From Apostichopus parvimensis (taxonomy: Eukaryota; Echinodermata; Holothuroidea; Aspidochirotida; Stichopodidae), in assembly GCA_000934455.1 (NCBI GenBank), contig KN883583.1, positions 1 to 48,011 on the forward strand: a stretch of DNA of 48,011 bases, in the 5' to 3' direction. A program made the translations under genes and the position numbers. The notes beneath the pieces are model-generated. The model was not told where the DNA came from, ran no database searches, and saw nothing but the letters and a program-made list of their open reading frames with translations. Within the stretch, counting starts at the first letter, position 1. Every line of letters begins with the position of its first letter. Shown piece after piece: positions 11,847-22,697 of the stretch.

Positions 11847-12929
11847 CTGAAAACGAAATACGAGAAACATTTGACGATCAGAATCTTTGAGTTTGCGATC
11901 ATGTGAACCAATGAACGTACATACAAACGATGGTCTATCCTTATAGGCATATGGGATTGGTGGGAGAGGGGGGGGCGGAAGAGGGGGTGACATTGTCTTT
12001 AAAACTAAGTAGGTTTTTGCTGTCAGAACATCCTTGGATTAGCCAAAAACTGATGACAAGTAAATAATGTTCCATCATACTACATTTTTCAAGACATACA
12101 TCATGATTTTTCTCTTGAATATTAAGGCTTCCAATTTGAACTTTGTAATATATGACTACTACTATAACATCACCATCTTGATCTAGACAAACCACTCTGT
12201 TACTACTGCGTTACAAATAGCCTAGCATAGTAAGACTAACAGCATGAGTGGGCAGCTTCAACCATGGACAAAGAACAACTGAACCGGGAACAAAACTAAA
12301 TATCATAAACCGCTGATTATGTGTTAATAAGCTTAACAAATCAAATTAAATTCACACCACCAAGAATTATCTTCAAAGAGTGGAAGATGGGGATTCCCAA
12401 ATGTGAACAGCATAAACAACAGAGGGCGCTCTCATATGGCACCTATCTTGACTATATCTGTTGTAATGAGTTTTATTACCATGGCGATAGAATCATCAGC
12501 AATGGCATGGCAGCACTGCGGCAGCGAGTTGATCGCTAGAAGTATGTACAATTAGATCGTTGAAGAAGAGATCTTGTGAACTATGACATTGCGTGAGTAT
12601 TTTCAAACTCAACGAACACAATATATGATATATATCTATATATCCCTTTTTGTATTTTCTAAACCGTTTTTTCCATTCAACGAAACTGACTAGGGAAACT
12701 GTTGAATGAATCATCCAGCGTGTCTGTCTGCACACAAGTTGCCCCATCATGTTGGCATGCATGCTTGTGAGGACTTAAAACCATTTCACAGAGATTTGTA
12801 AACCAGAACAGATCACAGTCACATTTTGACCACCTATATGAGAGAGCCTTTGGAGAGTTGTGCAACAACTTCTTTGGCCAGGGAGAAAGTGAAGCTGTCC
12901 AGAGTACTCTTACCCTTACTCAAAATCCA

Positions 12930-13325
12930 GATATGGCCCAATTATGGCAATTTGTATCTGGCCCATATCTGTGTCATATATGGAATTTATATCTGGCCAT
13001 AACAAGAATTGGGCAGATATAACTTGATATAAGATAAAGGCCATATCTGGCTCAGATAAAACTTTATATGGGTCACTTTTTATCTGGACCAGATATGGTC
13101 CATATATGGCAAATCCAAATCTGGCCCATATATGGCAAATCCATATCTGGCCCATATATGGCAAATTCATATCTGGCCCATATATAGCAGATCCATTTGT
13201 GGCTAATATATGGCAAATCCATATCTGAGAAATCCATATTTGGCTCATATATGGCAAATTCATATCTGGCCCATATATGGCACATCCATATATGGCCCAT
13301 TAATTAGAAATCCATATCTGGTATA
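12930..13325. repeat. Minisatellite, ~26-base unit
   Basis: Repeats a unit of the form CCATATCTGGCCCATATATGGCAAAT, itself partly palindromic (CCATATATGG). The copies between 13090 and 13290 are most regular; those toward 12930 are more decayed. Intronic, between TILa-C and TIL-C. Confidence 0.88.
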
Positions 13326-13422
13326 CACATGAATTGGTATGAATATGCATGGTATACATACACTCATCATAGCATTAGACGCTGAGAATGTTGCTATATA
13401 CGGGACATGAAATGTAACTTAC

Positions 13423-13625
13423 CGAGCGGTAGCTACCATTTTCGTCTATGCATCCGCAGGAAGCAATGTCCACACAGGTGTCACCATCTAGTACTTGGCC
13501 ATCTGGGCATAGACACGTCTCTATGCAGGTGTAAGGACAGCTTGACGGTGTGTTGAGGTCATAGCAACTAGCTGGACAAGCTGTACCACAAGTGTCATAG
13601 ATGGTTCCACTTGGACATCCAAACG
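13423..13625 (-). CDS. Exon: TIL domain C
   Basis: FGCPSGTIYDTCGTACPASC, CIETCLCPDGQVLDGDTC, then SCGCIDENGSYRS. It is phase 1-0. Its CPDGQVLDG loop matches module D exactly, pointing to close kinship between those two modules. Confidence 0.89.
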
Positions 13626-14721
13626 CTGATTGAAGTAGTAACAAAGAATGAAGATTGAGCTACTGTTGTGTTTATATCCACATAGCAGGTGTGAAATTAT
13701 TCGATGTAATGATAGAATTGGGTAATGCAAAAGTTACAGAGTAAGACTAGGTACATTTATAAAACAGCACCGTTCCAAAATTAGCAATGATAGGGGCTTT
13801 GTGACAGTGTTTTATGCAGGTTTTCATCAAAAGGAGATGTCTTTCAGAAAGAGCAAAGAAAAATGTCAGATAAAATATTTATTGTCAAGTAATATGTGAC
13901 CTGCAGTAAATAGAAATGCTGTGATCTAACATAACATATAACTACTCTTTCTTAAGCTGTTGAAACTCCCTATAATACAGGGACAGACATACAATGTGCC
14001 CTACATTTAAATAATAAGTTAAGTTAATAGCCAGTCATGAGTTGTTAAAAATTCCTTGCAAAACTAGGAAAGGAATTACTCTCCCCTACCCAGAAGTAGT
14101 CACTCTATCCTATTGGGTGAAACAATCTGGATAAAATATTTCCTTTCAAAAGAAACTAGTCAGAAACCAAGGAATTTTACATTATGTACAAACAAACATC
14201 ACTTTCCCCAATAAATTTGATATAATCAGTATTAAACAAGGATGGGAACGGCTTTCCATAGAAATTCTAATATTTTCAAATGCATACATGCAATACGAGT
14301 GGATAACCCGTTCTACACTAAAATTGTACTTTTCTAATTTATTTTCTTTCCACTATGCCTAGCACATCTTTGACAATTTTGGAATAACTTATTCTTGCAT
14401 TTATACTTTATAATTTTGCAGGGACCTTCATCGAAAACAAGGAATTATTACTAGGCAAAGATCAACGAAGACTGCTAGCATGTCAATGAATCTTTAATAA
14501 TGTTTAATCCCATTTTCTTTTCCTCTTTCAAAAGTCTGCAAACAAATGTATTTTTACTACACACACTATCACTCTTGGCATTTTTACACTATCATTTCTT
14601 GTTTAGCCAACTTTCTTTAATTATCATATTATCTGCCCTGTTTTATTCTGTTGTTTGTGTAAAAAGGGTTACTTTACGTCTACATTTCTGAGATGAAATT
14701 TATCAACTAGAGTCGACTCAC
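13626..14721. other. Intron, nothing recognised
   Basis: About 1.1 kb of AT-rich sequence between C8-C part 2 and TIL-C, without exon, repeat array or recognisable transposon. Confidence 0.6.
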
Positions 14722-14904
14722 GGCATTGAGGAACATCAGGTCGCCAGTTAGCTGGTGGAGAGCCGGCTGATCTGCAAGCGGCAGCATAGACAGACAGGGA
14801 GTCGCACAGTAGATCCTCGTCAGGGAGTGTAGCACAGAGATCGTAGGTGCAAGACTCGTAGTAGGGGTTCGGATCAACTAGATCATTGCAACTACCGAAC
14901 GGTC
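14722..14904 (-). CDS. Exon: C8 domain C, part 2
   Basis: GPFGSCNDLVDPNPYYESC, CATLPDEDLLC, YAAACRSAG and NWRPDVPQC. It is phase 1-1, donor GTGAGT, acceptor TTCAG. All expected C8 cysteines are present. Confidence 0.88.
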
Positions 14905-15099
14905 CTGAACGAAAAGAAGACCAGTAATGTGACTGTTAATATAATGTCTTGTATGTATCAAAAAAACTCTGTCCTTTGGCCCTGCTAAGATGGTGAATTT
15001 TATGATTTACCACCAGTATTAGATGTATAGAAGTTGCTACCAAGACACATATTTCCAGTGATGTTAGTCAAGGTATTCTCTTGCCATATATTCCAACTC

Positions 15100-15396
15100 A
15101 CACACTTTGTTCCTCCAAAAAACTGTATTTAACTGTTCCTAAACCAAGCTTGAAGACCTATGGTTACAGAAGCTTCTAATACTCTGGCTCTTATCTCTGG
15201 AACAAGTTACCAGATCACATTCGAACATGCTCTAAACTTTCTACATTCAAAAGTCTACTTAAGACCCATTTTTTCACTTGTTCTTTTGTAAATTAATCTG
15301 CTTTCTTTGTAAAGCGCCTTGAGCAGTGACTTTTGTCTACTGATTTGGCACTATATAAGTCTCTATATAAGTCTCATTTATTATTATTATTATTAT
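15100..15396 (+). mobile_element. LINE 3' fragment (CR1/L2-like)
   Basis: On the plus strand the last codons of a reverse-transcriptase ORF are readable: YLWNKLPDHIRTCS, then STFKSLLKTHFF and a stop. Upstream there is one in-frame stop just before YSGSYLWN, so the copy is dead. It is followed by GTAAAGCGCCTTGAG, GGCACTATATAAGTCT and an ATT-repeat tail, a typical 3' end for CR1/L2-type LINEs. It lies antisense to the host gene in an intron. Confidence 0.8.
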
Positions 15397-15614
15397 TAAG
15401 AGAGCTAAGTTATCAGAGCTATTATAGGCAGGCAGTTACACTTAGCCATAACAACTACCAGTTTTAGAATACCACAAAACATCCTGAAGAGATTGTGAGT
15501 GATATGTATATACCATCTTTATCGAATATAGCCATTGATACAAGACTCTCATTGTAATATTCAGGCATGGAACTAAAAAGTGAATTGAGTTAGAAGCTAG
15601 ACAGTGAAACTTAC

Positions 15615-15762
15615 CTTCATCATCTAACAAAATACTACACAGAGCCTCGGCTTGTGCCAATTCAGGTGTTCCTTCTGAACAAGGGCTGGGAGGCTCCGGT
15701 TCGGGAACGCATTCCCGAGTACCAGTCCTCCAACTCTCACCAAACTCATTAATGTCCGAAGC
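15615..15762 (-). CDS. Exon: C8 domain C, part 1
   Basis: ASDINEFGESWRTGTREC, PEPEPPSPC, then QAEALCSILLDDE. It is phase 0-1 with the standard 148 bases and a GTAAGT donor. The neighbouring intron toward lower coordinates contains a LINE fragment. Confidence 0.87.
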
Positions 15763-16437
15763 CTACAGTAACAAAAGCATGGAACTTTACTTGACAGAAA
15801 ATTGAGATAATAGAAACAAAAAAACTGTTTTTACAAAAATATTCAAAAGCACACAACTTTAAATATTGTGTTCAGTTTTTGGTAAAATGCATAGAAGGCA
15901 TACTTATAATTTGATTATGATCACTCCATAGGATGCATACCTACACAAACATACCCTTCATAGTTTTCTGTCCATGTTCAAACATTTTCTTTGCTATGTT
16001 TTGATATAGTAGCATATTATATGTATAAAAATTGCACTCAATATATGTAATGATCCAGATAGCAGTCTTGATAATTAATGTTCTATCTGTAGAGTTTATG
16101 AAACAATTTCAGGGAAATATGTTTGTCAAACCACACAACCTCCTTACTTACTGTTAAATTTACTGAGTCTGATCTGGTTGTGGATCTCAAATGCCATATA
16201 TTCAGCTATTGCAATAGTGAATCATTTTCTTCAATTTTACATGATTCCAATATCAATGAAAACATGATAAATATCATTAGGTCATTTATAACGAGAGGTT
16301 AACATATAATCCATCTGGACTGTCTTACAGTGATAATCAAACATTTTTTCAATCCATTCATTCAAAAATAAATCAGAATAAACTTGTTCTCTCTTGTTTC
16401 TTAAATATCTCTCTCTCTTCCACTCGGATAACTATGA

Positions 16438-16517
16438 ATCTTAGAGACTGACTTCGGTCAGCTTGCGGCTTTGATAAGCCAATGAGGCTTCTTCGCGAGT
16501 TCCTGCTTGCAGGAGGA
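16438..16517. repeat. Dispersed repeat, inverted copy
   Basis: Reverse complement of the repeat at 9812-9893 (AGAGACTGACTTCGGTC to CCTGCTTGCAGG). It lies close to the vWD-C part 2 donor, whereas the other copy is in the intron on the opposite side of vWD-D part 2, so the two were not inherited with the module duplication. Confidence 0.75.
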
Positions 16518-16569
16518 TCTCAGAAACAAACAAACAAACATTACAAATGGGAGGATCGTCTGTACTTAC

Positions 16570-16725
16570 AAGCTTGCCGTTCCTCAGCCTGAAATCATTA
16601 TCTTGGTTCCTATCGAATGTACCACAGAGTCCACATGTCTGATTAAACAGGGTGTAAGAGAGTTGAATATCCACAAACGATGCCCCATCATACTGAATGG
16701 AGAGTCCAAAGTTGGTGTTCAACAT
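16570..16725 (-). CDS. Exon: vWD domain C, part 2
   Basis: MLNTNFGLSIQYDGASFV, then CGLCGTFDRNQDNDF and RLRNGKL. It is phase 0-0. The L-x-T-x-FGL start is shared with modules D and E but not with A and B, separating the two module classes. Confidence 0.9.
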
Positions 16726-17104
16726 CTAGAGAAATGATGAGCAGAGTAGAAAAACAGGCTGTTATTAAGTATTCTATTACATTGTCATTGTATCTGTGCG
16801 CTTCGATGTACTCGATCTTTCCTCCATCAATAATATTCCAGGATCCAAAAATTAAAAGAATCTACATCATGCTACACAGAAAAGCCAGAGTTTTGTTCGA
16901 CATCAAGAAGAAGTTTAGAAATAGCATATATAACAAAGATTAGATCGCTGCAAATTAATCAAAAATACGTAGCATTGTCAAAAATTTGATTGCTATAAGA
17001 ATGAATCAGTAAGTTGCAATTTCCATATACAAAAAATTACCTACAGAAACTTTTCTCACAATTTTTCAGTTTTAATGGAGAAAGGAACAGGAGTTACTAC
17101 TCAC

Positions 17105-17424
17105 CAGTACACCGTGAGAGAACCATATATCCACCTTGGAAGATAAGTAAGGTGGCGTGATCGTTAATCCATTGATTCTCACGTCAAAGTTCCTGAGCAG
17201 GGTATACTCTACATCTTCGTAGATCAATCTCAGTTCCCTGAGGTATGACACAGATTCCGAAGGTTGCTGTTTGACGTTGTCACCGATCAGTTCGAAGGCG
17301 GTATCGACCTCGTCTCCCTGGCAGTCTCCGACTAGCGTGTATTCGCAGTCACCTTGAAAGTTGTACTTGAGCTCATCGAAGGTAATGTAGTGAGGATCAC
17401 CCCATACGGTGCAAGTACCGAAGG
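17105..17424 (-). CDS. Exon: vWD domain C, part 1
   Basis: FGTCTVWGDPHYITFD, YNFQGDCEYTLVGDC, ELIGDNVKQQPSESVSYLRE, then VRINGLTI and WFSHGVL. It has the full W-GDPHY-x-TFD start including the GDPH cleavage motif. The one exon covers what takes two in modules A and B. Phase 1-0, donor GTGAGT. Confidence 0.9.
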
Positions 17425-18526
17425 CTATGCAAGGGATTGAAGGAGACCGTATCAAGATATTTCAATATTTTGATCCGTTAACATGGTTTTAGTGATCAGA
17501 ATTAAAAGTGATATTGTATGTTTTGTTTTTGTTTTTTTTGTTTTTTTGTATATGTAGCAAGCATTGAGATTATTCTGCCATTTTAGATCATATAGAATCT
17601 ATTAATATTACTGCTGTTCTTCACTCTTGTCTTCCTCATCAATGTTGTAATTTGACAAATCTTAATAAGGATTTTCTGTATGTACCTTCACTTAATACAA
17701 TCCATCTGCTTCCCCATTAACGACTTTGGAAGCACTTTATTTAACTCAATGAAGAAGATAAATTGACAGCAGCCGAGTCACTGATGCAGGTATTACTTAA
17801 GCACCCTAGTTGAGGGAAATTGGCAGCATGTGTGTAAACAAAGGTCCATGGATTGGTGTGAGTTCATTAATGATGTATCTAAGGAGCTGTTCATGGTGAA
17901 GTACATGGAATGTCCAGGAATTCTCAATCTCTTTAGAAGTCTATGGACACCTTTAAAAACAACTTCCTAATCACTCTAATAGGCATTAGAGATCATGAAA
18001 ATAGCTGCATCTCCCAACAAAATCCATCAACGATACAAGTCTTTTCTTAATTCTAGTTTTATTTATGAATAAAAATTAGCTAATTATGCACAATGATGAT
18101 GTAACTGGAGTGACTGTCTAAGTTTCTGTTATGTTCTTCCATTGTTTTTAATACGTTTGTTTCAAGGACACTGAACACAGGTTTGTGGCCTTAGGAAGTT
18201 TAAAAAAAAAATTATTGTATTCTTTGAAAAGAGGAACATCACATAATTTAAATGATATATGTAGGCTTGTAAGTAGGGATTAACTTATTAAGAGCTAAAA
18301 CAAGAGATTTTGATGAGCGCAACACTCTACATCATCGTTCGCACATATTTAAATGAGTTTTCCCAGGTGTATTAAAAACTTCAAACGTGTATATCTTGGA
18401 AACAAAAAGAGCTTCTCGAAAAATTTCAAAATTTTTGAATGAGATTATCGGACACAACAAAATGTATTGAATACGGGGCAAATTGGCTAGGTTTCCGTTA
18501 GTCCTTTACAAACACAATAAACTTAC
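17425..18526. other. Intron, nothing recognised
   Basis: Contains a T-rich GTTTTTT stretch near 17520-17550 and otherwise unstructured AT-rich sequence. It separates the second FN3-like exon from D-module C. Confidence 0.6.
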
Positions 18527-18835
18527 TGTAATCACAGTTTGCTCCCATCCTTCCTGGTTCACACGTATGGAATCTACCAATCAATGTCCAAAGGCCAGTA
18601 CCCACCACCAGAATCCTGACTTCCCAATAAGAGTCCTGTCTCAAACCAACAATGTCCTGCACACCTCCTGTACCAGCTGTGATGGTAGCCCCGACCCTCC
18701 ATTCTGTAGTACCGTACTCACGATACTGAAGAGTGCCATCAACGTTCCCCACGATCTCTGTCTCCCAAGATATGGTCAGAACGCTGGCTCTTGCATCTTG
18801 AATGCCGAGGTTAAAGGGTACTTCCCCTGAGGAGT
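18527..18835 (-). CDS. Exon: FN3-like domain 2 with short Cys tail
   Basis: A 103-codon phase 1-1 exon with the same layout as the preceding one: LTISWETE, TLQYREYGTTEW, VGLRQDSYWEVRI, then CEPGRMGANCDYS. The shared cysteine tail indicates that the two arose by duplication of an FN3-plus-tail unit. It leads straight into D-module C. Confidence 0.75.
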
Positions 18836-19241
18836 CTGAAATAAAGACACAGAAAATATCTTTATATAAACTATTTGTTTTCATTGCAGGATCTATATTC
18901 TGCAGAGAAGAGTGTTCCACTTTAACATATTGTAGTTTTGTGAATGCTGAAACAATGCATCAATTAATAATACATCAATTGCTAATTTCTTTAATCGACA
19001 TCTTTCACGAGAATTTGATAATTGACAAACCTTCCACAATCTGTTTTCACATGGCTTTATAAGTCAGAAATTTGAAATGATTTTCAACATTTATTCCATA
19101 AATGCATCTGATTCTCTTTATACGTACTTTAATTTCTTCCTTTCAAACACAGCATGGTATAGAATGCACTGATCATTCTATCCGAAGTAAAGCCCACTTT
19201 CAAACGGAAGGTATTTAAACCAGAATTAAGTCTCTCCTTAC

Positions 19242-19544
19242 CGATGGAACAATTTCTCCCGCCAAATCCGGGTGAGCAAGTGGAAACTTGTTGAACTGTA
19301 GTCTCAGCTTGACTCTGGTCCACCTGGCGGCTCATCCGTACCTTAAAGTCGTAAACAGTGTCGTTGGTCAGACCTTGGAAGACGAACAAGAGTTGCGTAC
19401 CGCTCAGCATGGAGCTTACGATCCAGTCTGGATCCCCGGATACACGGTAAGATACCTGAAACCATTCCACGTCAATTTCCACCGACCACCCCACGGTGAA
19501 GGAGATGGCCCAGATTTGTATGACAGATAGAACAGGGTTGTCAT
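19242..19544 (-). CDS. Exon: FN3-like domain 1 with short Cys tail
   Basis: A 101-codon phase 1-1 exon. The fold signature is fibronectin type III: FTVGWSVE (B-strand tryptophan), WFQVSYR (C-strand), then FQGLTNDTVYDFKVR (G-L-x-x-x-x-x-Y-x-x-x-V). After the FN3 part comes CSPGFGGRNCSI, a half-EGF-like cysteine tail. The tail is inferred to link the domain to the disulfide-rich neighbours. FN3 is a call from pattern only. Confidence 0.75.
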
Positions 19545-20724
19545 CTGAAAGAACGAGAGCATTAATGATGAGGTTAGAGAGATGATTAAAAACATTCCTC
19601 AACTGTTTGTTGGAATCAAAAATACTTATAATTTAACTATGCAAAAAAAAGACACATATATTATCATCATTAATTGTTGAGAAATAAGCTAATGCCACAT
19701 CAGCTATAGTAAAGAGAAGAATTAGTGTATTCTTAAACAGCAGTACATAAAATAAATATAATCAAATAAATCATGATCTTCAGCAAACTGTGTGGACATG
19801 AAACAGCAACTGCACTGTAAAGTATCTTAAGCAAACAGAAGTGTCCTGCTATAACGGAGACATATCTCAATACAGCATCTCATAAGTAAATAAAAGACAA
19901 AAAGCATCTTTAGATATATCTAGCACAAAGGTATGATGATGCTTTTACAAAGCAGCAGGAATGAATAGTACTTTGTGGTACAAGATGAATATGTAAGCCA
20001 TATGTAGAAGCACAAGATAACATCTTAGACATATAAGTTGCTCAATGTAGCATCATATAACTCATGTAACTAAGGCACAATGTCAGAAACAAGCAATCGA
20101 CAAACTTGCCTGCACAGGAGACTTGTGTATGAGTGAAACAGCTATAGTATGTGTTGGCAAGTAGAATTTCCCTTGGTATATGTACAAGTATTAAGTATAG
20201 GGCTTCAAGCACCAGTACCAATACAGTGTTGAAGGGAATCTGGCCTAACTTTAGAATCCGTACCATATGAATGGGAAAGCTTACTAGGGGCTAGGAATTA
20301 GGGTTAGGAAGTAGGGAATAGGGTTAGGGGTTAGCAATGGTATGGATTCTAAATTAGTACCGGGAATCTTTAATAATAAATTCATAAATGTCCATAATAA
20401 GAGTAGCAGTGCTACTCCATGAGGCCATGTTATGTTACACTATGGGTGTGAGTACAGACTAACAGCAGGTCAGCTGCAGGGTACAACATACATCTTCTGC
20501 ATTATGTCGTATAACCGAGCATTTAATAAGCCACGCATAGTGCAAGAAAATAAGGGCAGTAATGGCGACCAAAACTGTCTTCCTTTAACTTGTAATCTTC
20601 ATGTCCCTACTCTACTATTCGTTTATCATAAAATGTTTGGAGATGAAATAAACGGAAGTAAAACTGAAAAGAATCTTGATATTTAGTATTACATAGTAGT
20701 ATATAATACTACTGGGACACTTAC
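19545..20724. other. Intron with degenerate TTAGGG-like patch
   Basis: Contains several TTAGGG/TAGGG words at 20283-20333, enclosed by a short inverted repeat (TTTAGAATCC-GTACCA near 20250 and its complement near 20338). No exon was seen. Confidence 0.55.
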
Positions 20725-20838
20725 CTCTTTCACAGTCGGTTCCAATCCATCCTATGGGACACTCACATTCGTAAAAGTTAATTCCATCGATGCATGTGCC
20801 ATTGTTCTGGCAGGGAAGACTATAACATTCATTGGAAT
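20725..20838 (-). CDS. Exon: EGF, last before FN3-like domains
   Basis: [15 protein letters not shown] to GTDCER, with [10 protein letters not shown] fitting the hydroxylation pattern. It is phase 1-1, acceptor TTTCAG, donor GTAAGT. It lies outside the duplicated block, so its single-copy status is clearer than that of the next two EGFs upstream. Confidence 0.86.
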
Positions 20839-21346
20839 CTGAAATAAATGGTATCAAAATCAGTTGAAACATCATGAAAATAATGAAAAGTGAAAATAAT
20901 GAAGGAAAAGAGGTAAAAAGACACATACTATTAAATTTATTCATTTTTTGGTAAAGAGAAGATGCCAAGCCAAGGAATTTGCAGAGTTTGAATATTAAAG
21001 CAGAAGGGGAAAAAAACAGCTGTATGTTGCACTCTAGAGCACTCAATTCAAGCAGATGAACTATTAGTTTATTATAAAACTGAAATTTAATTCTTCCACC
21101 TCATTCATCCCTTACAAGGGCTGTTTCTTGATTTTCAAGTAAATCCCTTACCCCTTAAACAATTAGAAACCCCTTTTGATATGTGTGTGCAAGGTAAGTA
21201 TAAGGTACGGTAAGGGGGGGGAGGGGGGTGATAGAACATTTGAGTCTTCTGATCCATTGGTCGCTGTTAATATGAATGCGCCTGTAGCCGAGAAAATAAT
21301 TAATTTCCTCTCTTAATCTTGAGGAATTGTCAAATCTTAGACTTAC

Positions 21347-21460
21347 TGTATTGGCAAACAGGACCACTGATTCCTGGAATACAATCACACCTAAAGTTAT
21401 TATCAGCTAACTCTGTGCAGGTGCCACCAAACAAGCAAGGGTTTTCAACACAAGGACCAG
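21347..21460 (-). CDS. Exon: EGF-like domain
   Basis: GPCVENPCLFGGTC to SGPVCQY, phase 1-1, 114 bases, acceptor CTTCAG, donor GTAAGT. It has six cysteines but lacks the calcium-binding start. It connects in frame to the EGF exon at 20725-20838. Confidence 0.84.
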
Positions 21461-21789
21461 CTGAAGAAGTAAATGAAAAGATACATAGAATTAAAGTATC
21501 AAATTTCTGCAGATGCCTGGTTTGATCAATATGTCTTTGAATCCACAAAATGGGTGGAAATTGCTTAAAAACACTGAAAAGCTGTAATTTTATCTTTTAT
21601 AACAGCTTTGTAAATGTTAGTACTTCACTGTTGGTACAGCAAACACGGACTCTCTGCTATACTGATCTCTTGGAAATTTGCACTTCACAAGGGTTTAACG
21701 TGACTGTTAATTTGGTGAGAGTCACCTTAAAGTAGACAGCCAAAGTGTCATTTCAAATACTTAAATTTTGAATTTACTCTTTACAATTC

Positions 21790-22212
21790 TCCATTACATT
21801 TCAAGGGTCTCCAGTGCCTTTCAAGGGTTTCCATTGTATTTCAAGTGTCTCCATTGCATTCCATTGCTCTTCAAGAGTCTACATCACATTTCAAGGGTAT
21901 TCATGGCACTTCAAGGGTCTCTTTGCATTCCATGGATCTCCATTACATTTCAAGGGTTTCCATTGTATTCCAAGTGTCTCCATTACATTCCACTGCTCTT
22001 CAAGAGTCTACATCACATTTCAAGGGTATTCATTGCATTTCAAGGGTCTCTTTGCATTCCATGGATCTCCATTACATTTCAAGTGTCTCCATTGCATTCC
22101 ATTGCTCTTCAAGAGTCTACATCACATTTCAAGGGTATGCATTGCATTTCAAGGGTCTCTTTTGCATTCAATGGATCCTCCATTACATTTCAAGGGTCTC
22201 CATTGCATTTTA
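21790..22212. repeat. Minisatellite with higher-order repeat
   Basis: The basic unit is about 21 bases (variants of CATTTCAAGGGTCTCCATTG). A block containing CCATTGCTCTTCAAGAGTCT recurs at 21861, 21990 and 22099, giving a higher-order period of about 129 then 109 bases. The equivalent site in the other gap-flanking copy (23632-23665) has a single unit. Confidence 0.92.
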
Positions 22213-22573
22213 ATATCTATATTAGTTATTGCATTTGCTGTATGCTCACACGTAGAGCTTAGAAAAACAGAGCTAAAAATACCAAACTGAGATTGGACAG
22301 GAATAGTTCACAGATGCAAATTTCAAACTCCAAATAGACAAGAAATGGTACTGATGAACAAGAACCAAGATTGACCTATTAGAATTTCTCATGTTACATT
22401 GGATGGCAAAAGCAGAAAACATCTGTGTGTCCTTGGACATGAAATACTGAATGCTACATGGAAAATTCTCCCAATCTCTACCAAATGTTCATTCCAAGAG
22501 GTTTTATTTTAGAAATTGAATTAATATATTTCACACAACTGAAAAGAGTGTGCCGGGCCCTGGCAGATCTTAC

Positions 22574-22647
22574 CTATCTCACACTGGTCTCCATCATAAC
22601 CCTCCACGCACTGGCATTGGTATCTATTTTCAAAGTCATAGCAAGTT
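22574..22647 (-). CDS. Partial EGF exon cut by the gap
   Basis: The 3' part of an EGF exon (CYDFENRYQC to GDQCEI) with its GTAAGA donor, truncated at the N gap. It is the same as the 3' part of the complete exon at 24031-24144. It is most likely the alternative-haplotype copy, so it should not be counted as an extra domain. Confidence 0.6.
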
Positions 22648-22697
22648 NNNNNNNNNNNNNNNNNNNNNNNNNNNNNNNNNNNNNNNNNNNNNNNNNN
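22648..22697. other. Assembly gap, 50 N
   Basis: A run of 50 unknown bases, a round number typical of a scaffolding placeholder. It cuts an EGF exon on its left and resumes in an intron that is also present on the left side of the gap, near 20853. Confidence 0.98.

Larger units (their letters stand above)
20853..22647. repeat. Left copy of gap-flanking duplication
   Basis: Matches 22698-24104 almost base for base, including introns, the EGF exon and the start of the next EGF exon. Differences seen are small (for example near 22448, a base change and a one-base indel) plus a minisatellite expansion near 21795-22205, present here and reduced to one unit in the right copy. This pattern fits two alleles better than an old duplication. 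Confidence 0.85.

Noticed and set aside
12916..13300. Minus-strand open frames with repeated WICHIW/GPDM motifs
   Set aside because: These are translations of the 26-base minisatellite and lie within an intron.
20283..20333. Interstitial telomere
   Set aside because: Only a few irregular TAGGG words, not a tandem TTAGGG array.
21768..22290. Three overlapping plus-strand open frames with repeated HFKG/FQGF-type motifs
   Set aside because: They arise from the 21-base minisatellite, whose unit is a multiple of three. The other gap-flanking copy has only one unit.
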